Shown here: positions 36,499-46,400 of the stretch, piece by piece
How the letters are laid out: every line of letters begins with the position of its first letter
Position numbering within the stretch: position 1 is the stretch's first letter
NCBI GenBank assembly: GCA_028709465.1
Contig: JAQVWY010000011.1
Span: forward strand, 1 to 53,886
Source: Tissierellia bacterium
GTDB taxonomy: Bacteria > Bacillota > Clostridia > Tissierellales > Sedimentibacteraceae
Length of the DNA: 53,886 bases
Direction of reading: 5' to 3'
Position numbers and translations under genes: made by a program
The notes under the pieces: model-generated
Database searches by the model: none
What the model saw: only the letters and a program-made list of their open reading frames with translations
Told to the model about the DNA's origin: nothing

Positions 36499-37151
36499 TT
36501 ATTCATTATTTCCTTAAATTTTTTTGTTTCTTCAACTATATCTTTAGCATTATATATTGCCGAACCTGCTACTATTACATTTACACCCCAACTTAATACT
36601 TCTTCCAAATTGTTTAAAGATACTCCTCCATCAATTTCAATGTCTATATTTAAATTTCTTTCATCAATAAGTTTATTTAATTCTTCTAGCTTATATTTTA
36701 CGTTTCTTATTAAACTTTGTCCCCCAAAGCCTGGATTTACACTCATTAATAAAACCATATCAACATCAGAAATAATATCTTTAAGCATGCATATAGGAGT
36801 TGCAGGATTAAGTGATACTCCTGCTTTTAAACCGAAAGTTTTAATTTTTTGTATAGTTCTATGCAAATGAATACATGATTCTTGATGAACTGTAATTATA
36901 TCTGCTCCTGCATTGTAAAAATCCTCAATATAATCATCTGGATTATCTATCATTAAATGAACATCAAATGTTAATCCCGTAATTTTTCTAATATGTTTTA
37001 TTATTGGTGGTCCCAACGTTATATTTGGTACAAAATGGCCATCCATTACATCAATATGAATATAATCTGCCCCACCAGATTCAACAAGCTTTATTTGCTC
37101 ACCAAGTATTGAAAAATCAGCAGATAATATTGATGGTGATAATTTGTTCAT
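36480..37151 (-). CDS. rpe: Ribulose-phosphate 3-epimerase
   Basis: 223 aa TIM barrel of the pentose phosphate pathway. LSPSILSADF start, HIDVMDGHFVPNITLG (metal His/Asp and substrate), VHLMIDNP, MSVNPGFGGQ phosphate loop and DGGV/VVAGSAIY at the end. SD GGAGG before ATG. Lies between rsgA and thiN as in the Bacillus prpC-prkC-cpgA-rpe-thiN operon. Confidence 0.96.
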   Translation of the reverse strand: MNKLSPSILSADFSILGEQIKLVESGGADYIHIDVMDGHFVPNITLGPPIIKHIRKITGLTFDVHLMIDNPDDYIEDFYNAGADIITVHQESCIHLHRTIQKIKTFGLKAGVSLNPATPICMLKDIISDVDMVLLMSVNPGFGGQSLIRNVKYKLEELNKLIDERNLNIDIEIDGGVSLNNLEEVLSWGVNVIVAGSAIYNAKDIVEETKKFKEIMNKCQQSF

Positions 37152-37185
37152 ATTTCCTCCATATCTTTACCCAATTTTGAAATTT

Positions 37186-37258
37186 TGTCATCCTGAAAGG
37201 TTGTGAAATATGCCGTATGTTGAAGTAAAAAATTCTTCACCTACGGTTCAGAATGACA
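37186..37258. repeat. Dispersed inverted repeat of the TGTCATTCTGAAC type, copy 2
   Basis: TGTCATCCTGAAAGG at one end and CCTACGGTTCAGAATGACA at the other; on the minus strand TGTCATTCTGAACCGTAGG then TGAAGAATT. It shares GTAGGTGAAGAAT with the copy at 22596. Inserted within the rsgA-rpe intergenic space of an operon. Confidence 0.7.
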
Positions 37259-37275
37259 CGATAGTTACGGCTATT

Positions 37276-38163
37276 CTATTTAGGGTAAACTTTTTTAGTA
37301 TTAATTATTTCTTCTAACAATTTTGTATAATTTTCATACCTAGTTTTGCTTATTAGACGATTTGACACAGCTTCTTTAATAACACAACCTGGCTCCATAC
37401 GATGTAGACAGTCATGGAATCTACAGCCTTCATCAAATTTCTGTATTTCTGGATAATACTCACTAAGTTCGTATTGATCTACAGACTCTAAATCAAAGGA
37501 ACTAAATCCAGGTGTATCAACAACATAACCACCAAAGCTTAATTTATAAATTTCTGCATGCCTTGTGGTATGCTTTCCTCTTTTTAACTTCTCGCTAATA
37601 TCTCCTGTTTTTAGTTCAAATTCAGGCTGTACGGCATTCATTATAGATGATTTACCAACTCCCGAAGGTCCGGAAAACACACTAAGTTTATCTTTTAAAA
37701 CATTTTTTAGTTTTTCTATTGAAGCTTCATCATTTTTACTAGTAAAAAGAACTTTATACCCTGTATTAACAAAAATATCAGACAGCTTACTTTTCATTTC
37801 TTCATCACAAAGATCAGATTTATTAAAACATATAATTGGCTTTAATTTATTAATTTCTGAAGCAATTAAAAGTTTATCTAAAAGTAAAAAACTAGGTTCA
37901 GGATTTGTAACAGCAAAAAATATTAATAGCTGCTCTACATTTGCTACAGAAGGTCTCTTTATTTCATTGGTTCTTTCTTTAATTTCCTCTATATATCCAG
38001 TATTTTCATTTTCAGACGTAATTCTTATTAATACATTGTCACCTACTAAGGGTTTTATATTTTGAACTCTAAATAACCCTCTCGCTCTGCATTCTATTAT
38101 CTCTTTTCCAGTATCAACATAATAGTTTCCACCTACACCTCTGACAATTATTCCTTCTATCAT
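37276..38163 (-). CDS. rsgA: Ribosome small subunit-dependent GTPase RsgA (YloQ/CpgA)
   Basis: 295 aa. Circularly permuted GTPase that checks late 30S assembly. An OB-fold N-terminus is followed by G4 ICFNKSDLC, then G1 GPSGVGKSS and G3 VDTPGFSSFDL, in the permuted order typical of the family. The C-terminal zinc finger is CRFHDCLHRMEPGC. Part of the prpC-prkC-rsgA-rpe-thiN operon; starts 8 bases after prkC. Confidence 0.96.
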   Translation of the reverse strand: MIEGIIVRGVGGNYYVDTGKEIIECRARGLFRVQNIKPLVGDNVLIRITSENENTGYIEEIKERTNEIKRPSVANVEQLLIFFAVTNPEPSFLLLDKLLIASEINKLKPIICFNKSDLCDEEMKSKLSDIFVNTGYKVLFTSKNDEASIEKLKNVLKDKLSVFSGPSGVGKSSIMNAVQPEFELKTGDISEKLKRGKHTTRHAEIYKLSFGGYVVDTPGFSSFDLESVDQYELSEYYPEIQKFDEGCRFHDCLHRMEPGCVIKEAVSNRLISKTRYENYTKLLEEIINTKKVYPK

Positions 38164-38171
38164 ACTATCTC

Positions 38172-40274
38172 CTAGTCAAATGTAATTTCAGTTTTGTCAT
38201 ATAACACATTGTCAGTATAAATTTCAAATACTTGTGTTCCAGTTCCTTTGACATTAACGATTATACTTTGATCTGATGTATTAACTTCTTGAGAATATAC
38301 AATTTCTCTCCCTTCCTCTGTTACTTTTTGTACAACTACAAGCACTGTTTCTCTATCTGTAGGTAATGTTATAGTTAATGGGAAAGTTTTAGTTGAAGGA
38401 TTTTCAGGAGTTGATGGTTCCCCTTCTCCATCTGGAGTATTTGTCTCTTCAGGTCCTTTACTCACTGTTAAGGTTACTGAACTGCCTTCTTCCACTTCTT
38501 GACCAGATGCAATACTTTGATTCATAACGATGCCTTCAGTAACTTCATCACTATATTTTTCTTCTATTTTGCTAACTAAACCGCTTTGAGTTATTTTGGC
38601 TAATGCTTCATTCAATGAAAAGCCAACAAGTTTGGGCACAATTACATATGAAGTTTCAGGTCCCAAACTGACAGTATAATTAACTTTGTCTCCTTCTTTT
38701 GCTGGATTATTTTCAGCTGGATATTGATCAATTATTTGGCCAGCAGGTGCGGTGTCATCATATACTTCTTTTATATCATCCCCAGGCAAAAGCCCCATTT
38801 CAGACAATATTACAGGAGCCTCTATACTATATTTCCCAATTAGCTTTGGAACTTTAATTTCTTTATTACCCATACTCACTGTTACTTTAATTGGAAAATC
38901 TTTTTTAACCTTTTTCCCTTCTTCCACACTTTGTTGTATTATTTCTCCCTTATCAAATTCGTTGTTATATTCTCTATTTTCCACCTCAAAAACAAGTCCT
39001 AATTCTTCTATAATTTTTTTAGCTTCTTCTTCATTTTTACCCCTTATGTCTGGTACAGGAATTTCAGGCTGATAGAAAAACGCTCTAAATCCTATTATTC
39101 CACCCATTATAGCAACAACTAAAGCACTTAATATTGCTATAATAGTCATTTTTAAATTCTTTTTATGGTCATCTTCATTTTCATTAATATCTTTTTCCGG
39201 TTTTTCATTATTTCCCTTATTCTTTTTCTTGCTTTTTTTTCTCCATTTTTTATCTTTTTCATCTTTCCCATCAATTTCGCCATCATCATATTCACCAAAA
39301 AATGTTTTAAAGGCTTTATCAGAATTTTCATCTAATATATTGATGTCAATAATCTTTTCATTTAAGGGATCTTCGTTATTTTCTACTTTTGGAATAATAA
39401 TAGTAGGAGAATCTAAATCATCCGCATCATTTATTCCCATATTAATTCTAGAATACCCATTAATTGCATTTAATGAAATTAAAAGTTCTTCTATATTTTG
39501 AAATCTATAACTCTGATATTTTTCTAAACATTTCATTATTATCTCTTCTAATGCATTGGAAATTTTCACATTGCCTACTTTTTTAGACGGTGGTATAGGC
39601 TTTTCTTGTATTTGTTTCATTGCAACTGTAATATGATTATCAGCATCAAAAGGCACTACACCTGTTATCATTTCATACATAACAATTCCTAGAGAATAGA
39701 TATCAGATTTTTCATCAACGTATCCACCCCTGGCTTGTTCAGGAGAAAAATAATGAACAGAACCAATGACATTTGAGGTGTTGTTAATTGTTGAACTTGA
39801 AGATGCTCTGGCTATTCCAAAATCTGCAACCTTTACTATTCCTTCTTCTGTTAACAATATATTATGAGGTTTAATATCTCTATGAACAATTTTATTAGAG
39901 TGGGCATGTTTTAATGCCTCGGCAATTTGCCTAGCTATATTTATAGTTTCTTGTTCAGTTAAGCTTCCTTTTCTTTTTATATAATCCTTTAAGGTTTCTC
40001 CCTTGACATACTCCATAACTATATAATAAATATCATCTTCTATTCCAGTATCATATATATTTACTATGTTTGGATGAGTCAAGCTTGCAGCTGATAAAGA
40101 TTCCTGCTTAAATTTTTCCACAAAATCAGGATCTGATGTTAATTCATGCCTTAACACCTTAATTGCAACATATCTATTCAACACATTGCATTTAGCTTTA
40201 TATACAACCGACATTCCTCCGCCGCCAACTTTTTCAACTATTTCGTATCTATTTCCTAATACTTTTCCAATCAT
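38172..40274 (-). CDS. prkC: PASTA-domain serine/threonine protein kinase PrkC/Stk
   Basis: 700 aa. Membrane kinase sensing muropeptides/cell-wall state. Kinase domain at about 10-270: GGGGMSVVYKA, K40 in VAIKVLRHEL, HRDIKPHNILL, DFGIARA. Charged juxtamembrane linker (about 270-375, many Lys/Glu), one membrane helix (about 377-397, ILSALVVAIMGGIIG), then three PASTA repeats starting at VPDIRGK, VPKLIGK and VPKLVGF, and a C-terminal domain of about 90 residues after a Pro/Thr linker. Start overlaps the prpC stop by 4 bases (ATGA). Confidence 0.96.
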   Translation of the reverse strand: MIGKVLGNRYEIVEKVGGGGMSVVYKAKCNVLNRYVAIKVLRHELTSDPDFVEKFKQESLSAASLTHPNIVNIYDTGIEDDIYYIVMEYVKGETLKDYIKRKGSLTEQETINIARQIAEALKHAHSNKIVHRDIKPHNILLTEEGIVKVADFGIARASSSSTINNTSNVIGSVHYFSPEQARGGYVDEKSDIYSLGIVMYEMITGVVPFDADNHITVAMKQIQEKPIPPSKKVGNVKISNALEEIIMKCLEKYQSYRFQNIEELLISLNAINGYSRINMGINDADDLDSPTIIIPKVENNEDPLNEKIIDINILDENSDKAFKTFFGEYDDGEIDGKDEKDKKWRKKSKKKNKGNNEKPEKDINENEDDHKKNLKMTIIAILSALVVAIMGGIIGFRAFFYQPEIPVPDIRGKNEEEAKKIIEELGLVFEVENREYNNEFDKGEIIQQSVEEGKKVKKDFPIKVTVSMGNKEIKVPKLIGKYSIEAPVILSEMGLLPGDDIKEVYDDTAPAGQIIDQYPAENNPAKEGDKVNYTVSLGPETSYVIVPKLVGFSLNEALAKITQSGLVSKIEEKYSDEVTEGIVMNQSIASGQEVEEGSSVTLTVSKGPEETNTPDGEGEPSTPENPSTKTFPLTITLPTDRETVLVVVQKVTEEGREIVYSQEVNTSDQSIIVNVKGTGTQVFEIYTDNVLYDKTEITFD

Positions 40275-41011
40275 AAATTATCACCTCTTAAGTTATTATG
40301 GATAATAATAATAGTAATATTATCAATTCCTCCATAATCATTACTTAGTTTTATAAGTCTATCCACACTTTCTGAACATCCGTAAGTTTTTATTGTTTCT
40401 AAAATTTCATTATCTGATAGATGCGCTATTAGTCCATCTGAACATAAAAGTAAAATATCATCTGGTAAAAGTTCAATTTCAAAAATATCTATTTGGACTA
40501 AATCTTCACTACCTATTGCCCTTGTAATAACATTTCTCTTGGGATGATTTTTAGCTTCTTCAAATGTTATTTTTCCTTGTTTTAAAAGTTCGTGGACATA
40601 TGTATGATCTTCAGTAATCTGCTCTATTTCATTATTTCTAATTAAATATACTCTACTGTCTCCAACATTACCTATGTATGCAATATTTTCTAACGAATCA
40701 ATCACTGCCATAGTCATAGTGGTACCCATACCGTGATAGACTTCATTTTTATCAGATTCATCTCTAATTATTTTATTTGCTGCATTAATGCTTTCATTTA
40801 TAAATTTCGGTACTTTAAATTCATCACTTTCACAGTCAAAATACTCTTTAAGAACATTAATTGCAATATCGCTGGCAATTTCACCAGCATTATGCCCACC
40901 CATACCATCTGCTACAGCATATAAATTATATCTTTGCTTTTCTACAACTATAAAATTGTCCTCATTATTATCTCTGACCATACCTTTGTGAGTATCAAAG
41001 TAAACTTTCAT
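40271..41011 (-). CDS. prpC: PP2C-type protein phosphatase PrpC/Stp
   Basis: 246 aa from the ATG at 41011; a GTG two codons upstream lies inside the SD GAGGTG and is rejected. Metal-dependent phosphatase that reverses PrkC. PP2C motifs: VRDNNEDNF, AVADGMGGHNAGEIAS, GTTMTMAV, NVGDSRVYL, TEDHTY, LLLCSDGL and GGIDNITIII. The C-terminus couples to prkC by a 4-base overlap. Confidence 0.96.
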   Translation of the reverse strand: MKVYFDTHKGMVRDNNEDNFIVVEKQRYNLYAVADGMGGHNAGEIASDIAINVLKEYFDCESDEFKVPKFINESINAANKIIRDESDKNEVYHGMGTTMTMAVIDSLENIAYIGNVGDSRVYLIRNNEIEQITEDHTYVHELLKQGKITFEEAKNHPKRNVITRAIGSEDLVQIDIFEIELLPDDILLLCSDGLIAHLSDNEILETIKTYGCSESVDRLIKLSNDYGGIDNITIIIIHNNLRGDNL

Positions 41012-41018
41012 AAGCACC

Positions 41019-42047
41019 TCATATTTTCAAATAATTATTTCTCAGTTGACCACAAGCTGCATTAATATCACTTCCAAGTTCTCGCCTTATAGTAACATTT
41101 ACACCTTGTTCTAACAAAATTTTTTTGAACTTTTCAATATTTATATTTGTTGAAGGACTAATATTGCTTTCCTTAACATAATTACATGGTATTAGATTTA
41201 CATTACACAATTTATTCTTTAAAAGATTGCTTAAGTTTTGTGCATCTAATATACTGTCGTTAAAATCTTTTATCATTATATATTCAAAGGTTAGTCTTCT
41301 TCCCGTACTGTTTAAATAATAATCACATGCAGACATTAATTCAGGCAATTTATATTTTTTTGAAACAGGCAATATTTCTTCTCTTTTTTCTTGAGTTGCT
41401 GCATGTAATGATATTGCAAGTGTAATTGGTAAATTTTCATCTGCCAGTTTATAAATATTAGGCACTATCCCACATGTAGATAAGGTAATCTTCCTCATGG
41501 ATATATTTTGACCTTTTTCATCATTGATAATTTTCAAAAAACGAATTACATTGTCATAATTGTTTAGTGGTTCACCAGAACCCATAATAACAACATTAGA
41601 TATTTTTTCGTTAATATCTTTTTGCATGATATATATTTGTTTTAACATCTCTGAGGCAGTTAAATTTCTGACAAATCCATTTTTAGTGGATGCGCAAAAA
41701 TAGCAGCCCATTTTACAACCAACCTGTGAGGATATACATGCTGTATTTCCATATTTATATTTTAAATAAACACCTTCTACTACATTCCCATCTTCAAATT
41801 TTATAATATATTTTTTAGTTTCATCTAATTTTGATTCAAGCTTTTGTTCAATTAGAGCTGATGTGAATTCATATTGTTGCGAAAGTATTTCTTTTGTTTT
41901 TTTAGATACATTATTAATTTCGTTAAAATTATCTACTGTTTTATTATGTATCCAATCAAACAATTGCTTTGCTTTAAATTTTGGTTCCCCTAGAGAAACT
42001 AGTTCTTGTTCTAATTCCTCAAAGCTCAAAGTATCAATTTTCTTCAT
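41019..42047 (-). CDS. rlmN: Dual-specificity RNA methyltransferase RlmN
   Basis: 342 aa radical-SAM enzyme making m2A2503 in 23S rRNA and m2A37 in tRNA. The [4Fe-4S] cysteines are in SSQVGCKMGCYFCAST (CxxxCxxC, about residues 111-118); a further essential Cys lies near the C-terminus (NAACGQL). VIMGSGEPLNNYDNV is the family SAM-side motif. It belongs to the rsmB-rlmN-prpC chain. No sign of the Cfr variant. Confidence 0.95.
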   Translation of the reverse strand: MKKIDTLSFEELEQELVSLGEPKFKAKQLFDWIHNKTVDNFNEINNVSKKTKEILSQQYEFTSALIEQKLESKLDETKKYIIKFEDGNVVEGVYLKYKYGNTACISSQVGCKMGCYFCASTKNGFVRNLTASEMLKQIYIMQKDINEKISNVVIMGSGEPLNNYDNVIRFLKIINDEKGQNISMRKITLSTCGIVPNIYKLADENLPITLAISLHAATQEKREEILPVSKKYKLPELMSACDYYLNSTGRRLTFEYIMIKDFNDSILDAQNLSNLLKNKLCNVNLIPCNYVKESNISPSTNINIEKFKKILLEQGVNVTIRRELGSDINAACGQLRNNYLKI

Positions 42048-42081
42048 GTTTTTTACCTTCTTAAAATATTTTATAATTATA

Positions 42082-43416
42082 TCACAGTCTTTTTAATTTC
42101 GCAATAAAAAAGCCATCCATATTATGCATATGAGGGTATATTTCTATATATCCATATTTAGAGGTGTTAAATTTATTTTTTGTTTCTTTGGTAATATCTA
42201 CAACAATATAGTTTTCATTATTTTCTAAAAACTTTTTTATAACATTAATATTTTCTTCTTTATTTGTAGTACAAGTAGAATACACTAATTCTCCACCTGA
42301 CTTTAAATACTTTGAAGCATTCTGTAAAATTTTTTGCTGAATTTCAATAATACTTTTTATTTCTTCTTCATTTTTGTTATATTTAATTTCTGGTTTTCTC
42401 ATGATGATTCCAAGTCCTGTACAAGGAACATCCACTATGCAATAATCGGCTTTTCCCACTAGTTTTTCATCTAATACTGTAGCATCAAAAACTTCCGTTT
42501 TAATATTGGTTAAATTAAGTCTTTTTATTTCCTTATTAATTAAAGACATTTTGTTTTTATAAATATCTCTACTTATAATATTTCCACTACCTTCTAGCAT
42601 TTCAGCAGTATTTAATGATTTTCCACCAGGGGCAGCACATAAGTCTATTATAAAGCTATTTTTTCTAGGATTTAGCACTTGACCTGCAAGCATTGAACTT
42701 TCACTTTGAATAGAAAATAAACCGTTTTTATATTCTTCAGTTTTATCAATTTCTCTCGGATTTTCAATTATTAAACATTTATCTACAAGCTGGCTTTTGA
42801 AAGTTTTAAATCCTTTATTATTTAAAATAGAAATTAATTCATCTCTTGATGTTTTTAATGTATTAACTCTAATTTCAAAAAATGATTGTAAATTGTTAGT
42901 TTTTAATACTTCCTCTATGTTTTCTTTGCCAAATTGTGAAATCCACTTCCTAACAAGCCATTTGGGATATGAATATTTCACACTTAAATAATCCACATTA
43001 GGAAGTTTATTTAGATCAGTATCTATCTTTTCTTTATTTCTTATTATATTTCTAAGTATTGCATTTACAAATTTAGAAGCTCTATCGTTTACTTTTTCTT
43101 TAATATGTTGTACACTTTCATTTACTACAATATTTTCATAGGAATTTTCTAAAAATATTAATTGGTATACAGCTAATCTTAATGTAAATAAAACTTCAGT
43201 TTCCATTTTATTAGTTTTTGTTTTTGATATTTGATTTATTATCCAATCTATATATATTATATTTTCAATAACTCCTAATACTGATTTTCTATATAATGCT
43301 TCATATTTATTCTCAATACGTTTTATATCATTATTAATAACAATATTTGAATAAGCATTATCTTTTAATACTTTTTTTAATGAATCTATAGCTATATTTC
43401 TATAATTATTTGACAC
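42082..43416 (-). CDS. rsmB: 16S rRNA (cytosine967-C5)-methyltransferase RsmB (Sun)
   Basis: 444 aa. N-terminal NusB-like RNA-binding domain (about 1-150), then a SAM-dependent m5C methyltransferase: IDLCAAPGGKSLNTAEML (SAM), the conserved VDVPCTGLG and the catalytic YSTCTTNKEEN Cys. Usual upstream gene in Firmicutes is fmt; here the next gene upstream is the Wadjet jetC, an insertion or rearrangement point. SD AAAGGTAC-like, ATG. Confidence 0.95.
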   Translation of the reverse strand: MSNNYRNIAIDSLKKVLKDNAYSNIVINNDIKRIENKYEALYRKSVLGVIENIIYIDWIINQISKTKTNKMETEVLFTLRLAVYQLIFLENSYENIVVNESVQHIKEKVNDRASKFVNAILRNIIRNKEKIDTDLNKLPNVDYLSVKYSYPKWLVRKWISQFGKENIEEVLKTNNLQSFFEIRVNTLKTSRDELISILNNKGFKTFKSQLVDKCLIIENPREIDKTEEYKNGLFSIQSESSMLAGQVLNPRKNSFIIDLCAAPGGKSLNTAEMLEGSGNIISRDIYKNKMSLINKEIKRLNLTNIKTEVFDATVLDEKLVGKADYCIVDVPCTGLGIIMRKPEIKYNKNEEEIKSIIEIQQKILQNASKYLKSGGELVYSTCTTNKEENINVIKKFLENNENYIVVDITKETKNKFNTSKYGYIEIYPHMHNMDGFFIAKLKRL

Positions 43417-43441
43417 AATGTACCTCTTTTCTTTGTTATGT

Positions 43442-43489
43442 AATTATGGTGGACAGAGGTTTAATTTCAACCTCCATCCCACATAATTT
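43442..43489. repeat. Imperfect long hairpin at the jetC/rsmB junction
   Basis: AATTATGGTGGACAGAGGTT and the reverse of AATTATGTGGGATGGAGGTT form a 20-bp imperfect stem covering the jetC stop. No U tract. Could end the Wadjet transcript or mark the boundary of the inserted block. Confidence 0.5.
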
Positions 43490-46400
43490 AAAACAAGGTA
43501 ATTTGATCTACTGATAATTCTTCTATTTTAAATCTTGAAGAATGAAGATTACTTACATAATTTTCACCTTTTTCATGTGTTTGTCTTAAATATTGTTGAT
43601 TTGGTTTTAACCTTGATTGAACAGTATCTAAAACATAAATATTATCAAACCTGTTATAAATTGAATCTCCACCTAATCCCGAAAAACAAATTAGCTGAGT
43701 ATTGCTTTTATCTGCTATACTCATAAGGGGTTTAAGTAAGTGTACAGCATTAGTTTGTGCAAAAGGATTATCCATAACAAGAACTTTACTATCTTTATTA
43801 TTTGAAAATATGTCAGTTTCATCTTTTCTCATATAAGTGAGTAAGCTTGACAAAATTACAAATGCTGATAAAAATCCTTCTCCACCTGAATTAGTAGACA
43901 CATTATTCCAACTGATTTCAGACTGCCTTGTTTCTTCTATTTTATATAATTTAATTTCAATATTTGAAATCCCCACAACATTGTTGTATAAATAATTTAT
44001 GCTTATATTCTTTGAAATTATTTCTTCCACTGCTTCATTTTCTGATAGTTTCCTAAGTGATTCATCTCTTAATTTATCAATTATAAATTTCAGATTGTTT
44101 TTATAACGTTCTTTGTTTAAATCCCAATCAGGTAGTTTAATTTTTAGCATTTTAATACTTTTCCCTTCAATATTAACAGAAGAGTTATCATCAATCATCC
44201 CTAAGTTATCGTGAACGTCTTTAATATAGTCAAACAATATTGTTATTACTTCTTCTTCATCTTTGTATATAAAATCAATATCCACTTGCAACTTCTCAAT
44301 TAAAGTTTGGCATGACAATAATACAATATTCAGCTGTTCTAATAAACTGTTAGTGTAATTCATACAATCTCTTATAGTTTCCAAAGAAGAATTACACATT
44401 GATTCTGATTTAAACTTTATATTAGTATATATTTTATCAAAAACATCTATCATATTAGTTCTATTTTTATGAACTTCAGCTTCAAAACTATTTAAAGTTT
44501 TTACTATTTCATTTTTATAGGTTTCGATACTGTCAATCGTTACATTAATACTTAATTCTTTTGTAAGATAAAAATCTCTAAATTGGTCAAGTCTGTCAAT
44601 ATTTCTATTAACCAAACTTCGCTCATATTCTTTACTTTTAAATATTTTCTCAAGTTGCTCTTTTTCCTGAACATTTAATTTTATTTCATTATTAAAGTTA
44701 ATGTCCATTATTAAATCTTTTTCTTTAGGATAATCAACATTAAATTTTTCTTTTATTTTATTTATAATATTCTTCTTATTAACTTCAATTTCTTTTCTTT
44801 TAATTTCTTCTTCATGAATTTCTTTATTTTGTTTATTTAATAGTTCATTGGTGTATTTATATTTATTCTTAATTTCTTTATGCTTAAAACTGTCATAATT
44901 TATACCATTAAAATCTGATTCTTCTAACTGATATTCTTCAATCTTTTCAAGAAGCTTATTTTGAATTTCTTTGAATTCAATATCAGCTTCATTTTTCATT
45001 TTTTCAGCAAAGACTCTATCATTAGTTATCTTGCTAGTTAAAGAATCAAATTCTGATTTAATAACCTCATAATCTCTATTAATAATATTTCCTTCTTTAA
45101 ACTGATTATAATTAATTAATTCTTTTTCAACATTTATAATATTATTTTTACTTTGTATTAAATGTTCCTTTTCTTCATCCAAATCAAGAGTTAGTTTTTC
45201 CAACTTTCCATTGTTTTCAATAATCCTTTCTACAATTTCTTTATATCTTTTTTCTTCACTATTAAGCAATTCCCTATTAGTTAAATATTTATTATAATTA
45301 TTTTTTAAATCTATAAAATACTCCATAGATTTATTTAATTTTGAAAGCTCTTCAAAATATAAATTAACATTCTCACTATTCTTTGAAATAATAATTTTAG
45401 CATGTTTTATTATTGATTTATTTTTAATAATTTTTTCATTTAATTCATTAATATCTTTCCTTGTATCTTCTATCTTTTTAGATATTTCTTTATATAATTT
45501 TTCCTCAACAACAGTCCCTCTTATCTTATAGAGTTTTTCTTCATAGTCTTTTCTATTTTCAGCATTTAAAGCTATTTTTTCATTGATTTTTGTTATTTCA
45601 GCAGCACGCTCATTTAATATATTATTTAAATCTTCTTTATTTACCAATCTTTTATCAAAGGAAATATAAAATAATATGTCATTAAATTTAAGTAAATTAT
45701 TAATTGATTGAATTTCTTTATCAATAGATGATCTTTTAATAATTGGTATTGGATTTGAAACAAATTCATCAATGTTGCTCTTTTGAATTATATTTATATC
45801 ATCTTCACTAATAATTAAAGAATAGGGCAATATTGGATTGTTTTTTATTAATTCTTCATTTTCTTTCCTGCTTCTTTTATTTTTATTTATCCAGTCCATA
45901 CCATATAAGAATTCAATATCTAATTCATCTAACTTTTCCTTTAATTTAAAAGGTACCTCTGTGAATATGCCCCTTTCCAGCTTTGTTTTTTCATTTTCAA
46001 CTATAGATTTTTCAATTACTAAATCGTCACCTTTATTTATAAGGCTATCAATTTTATTATGAAGGTTTGAAATAATCAAATCCTTTTTGTATACATCTTC
46101 TTCAGACATATTTAAAATCCTTATGACATTTCTTCTCAAATCTATTTCTTCATCATATTTAATTTTTTCTTTAACCAAATTATCAAGAAGATTATTAAGT
46201 TGTCCCTGTGTTGAAATTAATTCTTGTTGCTCATTATTTTTTGATTCAATCAAATCAGTTTTAACTTCATTTTCTTTTTCTAAATCAATTTTCTTGCTTT
46301 TAACTTTGATAATAATATTATTAATATTATTTTCAATTGTTTCTAGAAAGCCATCTTCATACATTCCCAGTAAATTTTTTGATAATAATATTTTTGTTCG

